Assembly (NCBI GenBank): GCA_900540475.1
Contig: UQGG01000096.1
Span: 1-14,228 of the forward strand
Length of the DNA stretch: 14,228 nt
DNA from: an uncultured Robinsoniella sp.
Lineage (GTDB): Bacteria > Bacillota > Clostridia > Lachnospirales > Lachnospiraceae
Reading direction: 5' to 3'
This document shows, in pieces, positions 9,501-14,228 of this stretch. The translations under genes were made by a program, and so were the position numbers. Positions within the stretch are counted from its first letter, which is position 1; each line of letters begins with the position of its first letter. The notes under the pieces were generated by a model. That model was not told where the DNA came from, did no database searches, and saw nothing but the letters and a program-made list of their open reading frames with translations.

Positions 9501-12500
9501 AAAAGGCGAGGTAACTGTAAATGCAGATTCACCTTATCTGATCAGCTGGGAATCTGACTGCATAAAATTCCTGGTTCCGGGAGGTGTATCCAGCGGTATC
9601 ATTTATGTTGAAACGGCTGACAGGCAACAGACGAATAAGGATAAAGAGCTGAAAGCAGGCGGCTGGGAAAAAGAAGTATTTGCGGATAATTTTGAAACGT
9701 ATACTACAGGTAAATTAAATGACCAGCAGACGGCTGTAGAAAAATATACATTTCTCCATGACCGGATCAGCGTAGCAGAGGAGGATGGCAACAAAATTCT
9801 GAGAATGAACTCCGATGGTTCTGATACATATCTTACCAAAGAAGAAGACTGGGAAAATGTTAACATCTCTTTTGACTATCGGTTCGATTCGGATACAAAA
9901 GACTTTGGCGGTATCTACATTTCTCCAAGATACCAGGATAAGGAGAACCGCTACCTGGCTGATCTGCTGCCCCATTTCAGGGGAGGAATATTATATCAGC
10001 GCTATTTAAATAACGGTTACTCTGAGCATGGAGAAACTGAATTTGCTTATGAGACCGGTGTATGGTATTCCATTAAAATGAAACTGGCGGGAGACGAGCT
10101 GAAGGTAAAGATGTGGAAAAAAGGAGAACAGGAACCTCTTGACTGGATTGGCCAGGCTGTCTTTGGCGGACTGGAAAAAGGCGGGTTTTTCCTGCAGTAT
10201 TCAGATGCATCCGGTGCGGATACCGCATTCTCCAGTTTTGACAACTTATCTGTAACGGCATTTGAAGACGGTGTAACAGAAGATCTTTCACAGGATACAG
10301 AAGCGCCTGTAACAATGGCAGAACTGACGGGGGATCAGACGCAGAACGGAGATTATATCAATGAGGCGCAAATCATACTGAAGTCGGAGGATAAGGACTC
10401 CGGTGTAGCGGGAATATACTGGAAGCTGAATGGGTCAGAACTGCAAAATTATGAGATACCGGTAGTGATTGCAAAAAATGGACCGTTTTCCCTTACTTAT
10501 TTTGCTTATGACCATGCCGGCAACAAGGAAGAACCAAAGCAATTAAAAGGTAATGTGGTGCAGGGAAATGTCATCTTCGAGGAAAACTTTGAAGAATACG
10601 ATCAGGGACAGTTTCAGGATTCTGCAAAGAAAGGATATGAGATTACGAACCCGGAACAGTTTCAGATTGTATCCGGACTGTCCCCGACGGGCAACACCCT
10701 GAAAATACAGGGCAAAATAAATACGGCAGTACGTATGACAAAGCAGGATAACTGGGACGGCACGGTTATGACCCTGGATTTTAAATACCAGGAGGAATTA
10801 AGCGGGATTGAGGGCCTTTATGTAAGCAGCTATTTCCAGACTTATAATCCGGATAACATGCATATATACCCCATTATACCGGGATACGGAGGCATCCTGC
10901 TGCAGCAGAATGTAAATGGTAATGCCAGGGAAGCGGCAAGGCTTGAGAATAAAGACTTTTATGTAAAGCCGGGAAGCTGGTACCATATGAAGACCTATAC
11001 TTCAGGAAGTGAAATGAAGCTGAAAGTCTGGAAGGATGGAAGCCAGGAGCCTGTGGACTGGATGGCCGTAGGTGAAGTAAGCGGGTTACAGGGAGGAGGC
11101 GGACTCCACCTGGGATTTTCAACTGGAGGCAACCAAGCTAATTACGCATTGTTTGACAACATCAGGATCATTGGATTTACGGAGCCGCAGCCGGAAAAAC
11201 CGGCGGATATTTCAAAACTGCAGGACGTATATGACAAAGGAAGAGAGATAGAGCAGGATACGGATTATACAGAAGCATCCCTTCAGAGCCTGAAAACGGT
11301 ACTGGATAAAGCGGAGATACTGCTGGGCAGGGAGGATCTGACAGAAAAGGATCAGCCAATGCTGGATAGTGTACAAAAGCAGCTGGAAGAAGCCATTAAA
11401 AATCTTGTACTCAGACCCGCAGATAAGTCAGCCCTGGAGGAGAAAATACAGGAAGTCCTGAATCTTAATTTTGAACTCTACACAAAAGAATCTGCGCAGA
11501 GACTTAAAAATGCGTTGGATGAGGCAAACAAGCTGTTAGAAAATAAAGATCTGACGATCCGGGATCAGATACGTATCGGTGAGGCAGTAGACGGGCTGAA
11601 TGCTGGTATTGGGGAACTGGAAGAGGTAACAGAACCGGGTACAGAGACAGAACCGGGAACGGAAACAGAGCCGGGAACGGAAACAGAACCGGGAACAGAA
11701 ACAGAGCCGGGAACGGAAACAGAACCGGGAACGGAAACAGAGCCGGGAACGGAAACAGAACCGGGAACGGAAACGGAGCCAGGGACGGAAACGGAACCAG
11801 GGACGGAGACAGAACCGGGAACGGAAACAGAACCGGGAACGGAAACGGAGCCAGGGACGGAGACAGAACCGGGAACGGAGACAGAACCGGAAACAGAGAC
11901 AGAGCCGGGAACGGAAACAAAACCGGAAGTAAAAGAGGTGTACCAGGTAGTCTTCCAGAATTATGACGGCAAAGTACTGAGCCGCCAGAATGTATTGAAC
12001 CATGGCAGTGCAAAAGCACCTGAGTCTCCGTCCAGAAAAGGATACACATTTGCGGGATGGAATGTATCTTACGGAAATGTGATACAGAACCTTGTAGTTA
12101 CAGCCCGTTATAAAGCCAATACTTACCGCATCTCCTTCCAGAAAAACGGAGGAAAGGGCAGTATGGGAATTCAAACGATTACCTATGACAAGCTTACAAG
12201 ATTAAAGGCAAACAGATTTAAAAGGTCAGGGTATGTGTTAAAAGGCTGGAATACAAAAAAGAATGGAAAAGGAACCTCATACGCCAGCCAGAAGACGATA
12301 AAGAATCTTACCTCGGTAAACGGTAAAACCATATACCTCTACGCCCAGTGGAAAAAAGTATCAAAGCCGGATATCGTGAAAAAAGTATCTGTTTCAAGCA
12401 AAAAGGCAAGGATATGCGCAGTTACGATAACAAATGTTAAAAAGGCTGACGGATATCAGATTCGATTTGGAACCGATAAGTCATTTAAAGAGGCAAAATC

Positions 12501-12666
12501 GGTTTACATTTCAAAAGGCAAAGGCAAGAAAATAACAACTTCTATAAAAGGGCTGAAACGTAAAAAGACTTACTATGTAAAGGTTCGGTCTTATGCAAAA
12601 GATTCAGCCGGAAAGCGTATCTATTCCAAAAGTTACAGCAGTGTAAAGAGTATAAAGATCCGGTAG
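6532..12666 (+). CDS. Secreted multidomain GH29 alpha-L-fucosidase
   Basis: A 2,044-residue exported protein that should release terminal alpha-L-fucose from glycans outside the cell. Residues 1-32 are a signal peptide (cleavage after AFA). Next come a discoidin/CBM32-like domain (57-233) and helical FIVAR-like repeats (235-385). The GH29 domain (about 389-709) has RFGMFLHYN at its start, KHHDGF with H460/H461 in the fucose site, and FLILDGW with D559 as predicted nucleophile; the acid/base residue is not clear. Then follow a second discoidin or F-lectin-like domain (718-860) and a Big_4-like Ig domain (862-954). From residue 960 to the end it carries the same modules as the preceding protein: TIG-like, two concanavalin-like domains around an OmpL47-type domain, two FIVAR repeats, an acidic EPGTET linker (1701-1796), two Listeria-Bacteroides repeats and a basic FN3-like end. 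No LPXTG is visible. The retaining mechanism follows from the family; linkage specificity cannot be read. Confidence 0.9.
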   Translation: MKKGNLKKCTAIFLSSAMILTGTLANGVTAFALESEPVSESKTETVAKNITDTTADEGILTITAKASQSRSGWDISPDNLVNGSGLSKKGSLEATHSNGGTAQGMWQTEDHAGSSVWVELDTGKTQELAKMYIWNHNQYDGTDRFLKRGFHYVNVEYSSDGEKWKALDAQKDADYNRELHMASGSGREPVNDVIELGITARYIRISANPDPKRGTFDGGGCYGLSEVMITHYMDDRDIAMEQLAKSIEAANKRAAFDYSNSKWEELQKAIVNAASIAGDENISIGEIEAVRDILDLAVSDTGIPFGVSASLTKKIEEAQELREEDYTEESWKNAKSGIDVAVLAAQEASGLDVNDTGNAPQADDSLKTLTREIAKLRSLPKDRMEMYRELVNERFGMFLHYNMSTYTNNGQNPKYDFALEDWGPAMADPIDFDPTDLDTDQWADAAVSAQMEFSCVTSKHHDGFDIWPSEVYDHNISKSSRPDMDVIDEYLTSFRSRGINAGLYFSILDLHLEAIEKPNFNGTKDQIRKGIYTKNQDLILGQIRELMTNYGDIPFLILDGWNTDWGSDLGSPLYTEFPYADVEELVHSLQPNCIIINISCEVNDTHTDLTIFENGAGQTIPSWFDKPGMACHNLQGQWFWNTNNPTQELQSVDWVLNQMCYPQNRKGCAFILNAAPNPEGKMDDNVLSRLREIGEAYEKLPNMEDVPSSWYKDYDPALNLAYKKPIKQSSVSGHSYGERAADGIIDGAVSHESVSATNMESNPWWQTDLGTNQDIGEITIWNTEGSAKENLSNFWIFASDKELTGTLNQLKNSKDITKIHVTEVPDPSITRLINTSARYIRIQIEGYKSLALSEVILSSQNDFGLQDIYKISSLENKRVETGTSLEELNLPGTVEAVLSDGSKQEIHVEWDRAVPEYDSNGTGTYMFTGSPVNLPSHITNTKNHKAVIRVTFEDIRLNMVTAPDEVKAGDTVILQGHFGKNPGRVVMTGPKGEVTVNADSPYLISWESDCIKFLVPGGVSSGIIYVETADRQQTNKDKELKAGGWEKEVFADNFETYTTGKLNDQQTAVEKYTFLHDRISVAEEDGNKILRMNSDGSDTYLTKEEDWENVNISFDYRFDSDTKDFGGIYISPRYQDKENRYLADLLPHFRGGILYQRYLNNGYSEHGETEFAYETGVWYSIKMKLAGDELKVKMWKKGEQEPLDWIGQAVFGGLEKGGFFLQYSDASGADTAFSSFDNLSVTAFEDGVTEDLSQDTEAPVTMAELTGDQTQNGDYINEAQIILKSEDKDSGVAGIYWKLNGSELQNYEIPVVIAKNGPFSLTYFAYDHAGNKEEPKQLKGNVVQGNVIFEENFEEYDQGQFQDSAKKGYEITNPEQFQIVSGLSPTGNTLKIQGKINTAVRMTKQDNWDGTVMTLDFKYQEELSGIEGLYVSSYFQTYNPDNMHIYPIIPGYGGILLQQNVNGNAREAARLENKDFYVKPGSWYHMKTYTSGSEMKLKVWKDGSQEPVDWMAVGEVSGLQGGGGLHLGFSTGGNQANYALFDNIRIIGFTEPQPEKPADISKLQDVYDKGREIEQDTDYTEASLQSLKTVLDKAEILLGREDLTEKDQPMLDSVQKQLEEAIKNLVLRPADKSALEEKIQEVLNLNFELYTKESAQRLKNALDEANKLLENKDLTIRDQIRIGEAVDGLNAGIGELEEVTEPGTETEPGTETEPGTETEPGTETEPGTETEPGTETEPGTETEPGTETEPGTETEPGTETEPGTETEPGTETEPGTETEPGTETEPETETEPGTETKPEVKEVYQVVFQNYDGKVLSRQNVLNHGSAKAPESPSRKGYTFAGWNVSYGNVIQNLVVTARYKANTYRISFQKNGGKGSMGIQTITYDKLTRLKANRFKRSGYVLKGWNTKKNGKGTSYASQKTIKNLTSVNGKTIYLYAQWKKVSKPDIVKKVSVSSKKARICAVTITNVKKADGYQIRFGTDKSFKEAKSVYISKGKGKKITTSIKGLKRKKTYYVKVRSYAKDSAGKRIYSKSYSSVKSIKIR
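9409..12666 (+). repeat. Shared C-terminal chassis, copy 2
   Basis: This segment encodes residues 960-2044 and is the paralogue of 3173-6385, with identical domain order. It is slightly longer, partly because its EPGTET array has one more unit. The head joined to it is unrelated: here the junction follows a Big_4-like Ig domain, whereas in copy 1 it follows the beta-helix directly. Confidence 0.9.
11632..11919 (+). repeat. 18-bp minisatellite encoding (EPGTET)n, array 2
   Basis: Sixteen in-frame 18-bp units (residues 1701-1796); all read EPGTET except unit 15, EPETET. GAACCGGGAACGGAAACA and GAGCCGGGAACGGAAACA alternate in units 2-7 with a single substitution in unit 4. Threonine is ACG or ACA throughout and never ACC, unlike array 1, so the two arrays expanded separately. 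A degenerate KPEV follows. Confidence 0.95.
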
Positions 12667-12700
12667 GAAAACACAATCATCTAATTTTAAAACACGCTCT

Positions 12701-12734
12701 AGCGGATGCGGCACAGCATATGCATCCGCTTTTT
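12701..12734 (+). terminator. Rho-independent terminator after the fucosidase gene
   Basis: AGCGGATGC (12701-12709) pairs perfectly with GCATCCGCT (12722-12730), followed by TTTTC. It lies 35 bp after the fucosidase stop and should end the transcript there, separating the URO-D-like gene into its own unit. Confidence 0.8.
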
Positions 12735-12816
12735 CAAAGCGAAAATAGCATTTTCCATATAAATTATAGAAGCAGTTTCAAATTCAAATTACAACCTAAC
12801 ATAAGGAGAATATATC

Positions 12817-13851
12817 ATGACAAAAAAAGAACGGGTATGGGCGGCAATCCGCCACATGGAAGGAGACAGAGTACCAAAAGGAGAATTATATATACAGCCT
12901 CAGATTGCCAACAAGCTTCTGGGAATGGAATACCCTGCAGATTACCAGCATTTTGAAAGGGACCGAAAGGTACGGGAGTTATTACATATGGATATTATCA
13001 ATGTAGGTGACTGGCCGGAATGGGAAATTGGAAAAACTGCAGACGGAAAAAAAATCATACAGAGTGTGTATGGACAGACCTTTTTAGAAGGAGACGAAAG
13101 CAAGCGGCTTCTGAACCCACCTGTGGACATCGAGGATGCCTGGGATTATCAGGAACCGGATATTACAAAAGTGACCGGAGATCTGGTAGAAAAATATGTA
13201 AAAGAAACGGATTTTTTCGTGTTTGCCCAGATTGGCGGACCAATATCCATGCTGAATGAAATGTATCCCATGGAAGATTATATGGTTAATTGTATCACCT
13301 ACCCGGATGAGACCCATGTGTTAACCGAAAAGGTGATAGCATTTGAAACGAAAAAAGCAAAATTATTCCTGGACAAAGGAGCGGATGCTATTCTCATAGC
13401 GGATGACATGGCATTTAACACCGGGGTATTCCTGCCGCCTTACGTAATGGAGGAGCATGTATATCCATTCTATAAACAGATGATTCAGGAAATCAAGTCA
13501 TATAAAGATACACCAATATTTCTGCACAGCGATGGAAACCTGAACAGCATAATGGATAAACTGGTGGAATGCGGATTTGACGGTATTCAGTCCCTCCAGC
13601 CGTCAGCCGGCATGGATATCGGTGAGATTAAGAAAAAATATGGGGACCGCCTGTGTCTGTGGGGAAATATAGACCTAGATTACATCATGTGCTTTGGCAC
13701 CGTGGAGGAAGTCCGGGCGGAGGTTCGAAAGACCATTGAAATTGCAGGACCCGGCGGAGGATTCATACTATCCACCTGTAATACAATGGTAGATATTATT
13801 CCGCCGAAAAATATATTGGCAATGATGAAAGAGGCTGATAGTATTCGTTGA
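12817..13851 (+). CDS. Uroporphyrinogen decarboxylase (URO-D)/MtaA-family protein
   Basis: A 344-residue cytoplasmic protein with the URO-D/cobalamin-methyltransferase fold signature: an N-terminal TKKERVWAAIRHMEGDRVPKG typical of the superfamily, then IFLHSDGNL, LWGNIDLDYIMCFGTVEEV, and a C-terminal GPGGGFILSTCNTMVDIIPP. It is unlikely to be the heme enzyme HemE. Methyltransferases such as MtaA/MtbA bind zinc through His-x-Cys and a later Cys; here H237 and C321 are in place, but the second position is D239. Many Firmicute genomes carry such proteins next to sugar genes with unknown substrate. AAGGAG at 12803-12808 sits 8 bp before the ATG. It follows a terminator, so it has its own promoter, possibly with TATAAA at 12758-12763. 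The stop codon lies just beyond a direct repeat, so the natural C-terminus may be altered (see findings). Superfamily firm; reaction unknown. Confidence 0.85.
   Translation: MTKKERVWAAIRHMEGDRVPKGELYIQPQIANKLLGMEYPADYQHFERDRKVRELLHMDIINVGDWPEWEIGKTADGKKIIQSVYGQTFLEGDESKRLLNPPVDIEDAWDYQEPDITKVTGDLVEKYVKETDFFVFAQIGGPISMLNEMYPMEDYMVNCITYPDETHVLTEKVIAFETKKAKLFLDKGADAILIADDMAFNTGVFLPPYVMEEHVYPFYKQMIQEIKSYKDTPIFLHSDGNLNSIMDKLVECGFDGIQSLQPSAGMDIGEIKKKYGDRLCLWGNIDLDYIMCFGTVEEVRAEVRKTIEIAGPGGGFILSTCNTMVDIIPPKNILAMMKEADSIR
13833..13847 (+). repeat. Direct repeat, left copy (end of URO-D-like gene)
   Basis: GGCTGATAGTATTCG matches GGCGGATAGTATTCG at 14185-14199 in 14 of 15 bases, including 11 consecutive bases. 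The left copy encodes the last codons of the URO-D-like gene (ADSIR). Similarity stops at both edges. Confidence 0.8.
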
Positions 13852-13853
13852 TA

Positions 13854-13896
13854 CAAAGCTGGTTTTCTCAGCATGGTGGAACCCTGGGGTTGTGGC
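13854..13896 (+). repeat. Inverted repeat, left arm
   Basis: The arm begins CAAAGCTGGTTTTCTCAGCA and ends TTGTGGC. It pairs with the reverse complement of 14037-14080, with about five mismatches and one single-base gap by hand alignment. It starts three bases after the URO-D-like stop codon. Confidence 0.85.
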
Positions 13897-14036
13897 ATGC
13901 TGAACGCTATTGGCGTAAAGCAACTGATCTTGAAAACGGGATTTGTTTTTCATTCCAGAAAAAGGAGTAAACTTTCATCCTCTTTTACGCATAAACAGCC
14001 AAAACATACTGCGCTGCATCCAATAAAGAAAAGCCA

Positions 14037-14080
14037 GCCACAGCCCAGGGGTTCCAACCTGCTGAGAAAAACCAGCTTTG
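14037..14080 (-). repeat. Inverted repeat, right arm
   Basis: Read on the minus strand, this begins CAAAGCTGGTTTTTCTCAGC and ends CTGTGGC, matching the left arm at 13854-13896. The loop between the arms is 140 nt. Confidence 0.85.
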
Positions 14081-14184
14081 TGGCAATAGCCTGAATCTCG
14101 GAAAGATGGGTGTGGGAAACTGGTATGGGTGGAGGAAGCGTAGAGCAGAGCTGAGTATTTACTTACCTTTTCGGAGTGTTTTTT

Positions 14185-14199
14185 GGCGGATAGTATTCG
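14185..14199 (+). repeat. Direct repeat, right copy
   Basis: GGCGGATAGTATTCG matches the end of the URO-D-like gene. In the equivalent frame it continues ADSIR-LAPIGY and stops at TAA 14219-14221, which could be the displaced end of the original reading frame or chance. Confidence 0.75.
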
Positions 14200-14220
14200 A
14201 CTGGCTCCCATCGGATACTA
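14191..14220 (+). other. Hairpin at the window end
   Basis: TAGTATTCGA (14191-14200) pairs with TCGGATACTA (14211-14220), 10 bp with one G-U pair and a 10-nt loop. No T-run follows in the window, so it is not a typical terminator. It reuses the word found in the flanking direct repeat. Confidence 0.5.
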
Positions 14221-14228
14221 AGCGGGCA

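Larger units (their letters stand above)
13852..14184. other. Non-coding structured region, possible small insertion
   Basis: No open frame here has a convincing ribosome binding site, composition or family motif. The region holds a 43-44-nt imperfect inverted repeat (13854-13896 with 14037-14080), a nested GCGTAAA/TTTACGC pair (13913-13919 and 13984-13990), and about 100 bp of unique sequence to 14184. It is flanked by a 15-bp direct repeat. It may be a non-autonomous mobile element or a dispersed intergenic repeat, and the arms could also act as a terminator. No transposase is present and none of this is tested. Confidence 0.45.

Noticed and set aside
11504..12174. Two minus-strand open frames of 181 and 212 residues over the second array
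   Set aside because: They arise from the same repeat effect opposite a well-supported gene. Their Arg/Phe/Leu-rich products match nothing recognisable.
12720..12956. 78-codon plus-strand frame overlapping the start of the URO-D-like gene
   Set aside because: It starts within the terminator stem and runs out of frame into a clear gene.
12817..13851. Annotation as HemE, uroporphyrinogen decarboxylase of heme synthesis
   Set aside because: The sequence has a metal-site-like His...Cys arrangement and lacks heme-pathway neighbours; it fits the URO-D-like/MtaA side of the superfamily better.
13848..14184. Group II intron or CRISPR array as the explanation of the 3' region
   Set aside because: No GTGCG-type start, domain V hairpin or reverse transcriptase is present, and there are no regularly spaced short repeats.
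13873..14211. Small open frames on both strands after the URO-D-like gene (73 and 78 codons)
   Set aside because: They run through the inverted-repeat arms, have no good ribosome binding site, and show no motif. The repeat structure explains the conservation better.

Overview
The window looks like chromosomal DNA from a gut-type Firmicute, most likely a Lachnospiraceae (Blautia/Hungatella/Eisenbergiella-like). I infer this from AAGGAG-type ribosome binding sites, very large secreted proteins with FIVAR, Listeria-Bacteroides repeat and Lys-rich fibronectin-III-like modules and no LPXTG anchor, and a uroporphyrinogen-decarboxylase-like protein beside glycan genes. The species assignment is inference. 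All genes are on the + strand.

Layout. 1-86: last 27 codons of an upstream gene. 100-1041: class I mannose-6-phosphate isomerase (manA). 1121-6385: 1,754-residue secreted protein with an N-terminal right-handed beta-helix resembling GH141 enzymes. 6386-6531: spacer with a strong hairpin. 6532-12666: 2,044-residue secreted protein with a GH29 alpha-L-fucosidase domain between carbohydrate-binding-like domains. 12701-12734: intrinsic terminator. 12817-13851: 344-residue URO-D/MtaA-like protein. 13852-14228: no convincing gene, but a structured region with a ~43-nt imperfect inverted repeat, enclosed by a 15-bp direct repeat (14/15) whose left copy is the last codons of the URO-D-like gene.

The two giant proteins carry different catalytic heads on almost the same C-terminal chassis of about 1,070-1,085 residues: a TIG-like domain, a concanavalin-like domain, an OmpL47-type domain, a second concanavalin-like domain, two FIVAR repeats, a tandem EPGTET linker encoded by an 18-bp minisatellite, two Listeria-Bacteroides repeats and a very basic FN3-like terminus. 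Both have signal peptides. They read as a pair of cell-surface or secreted glycan-degrading enzymes. GH29 is a fucosidase family and GH141 has a founding member that is a fucosidase, so joint attack on fucosylated glycans is a reasonable but unproven idea. ManA would serve hexose phosphate interconversion in the cytoplasm; the role of the URO-D-like protein is unknown.

The most notable points are the shared chassis, the acidic linker next to a strongly basic tail, the independently homogenised minisatellites, and the probable small non-coding insertion at the end of the URO-D-like gene.
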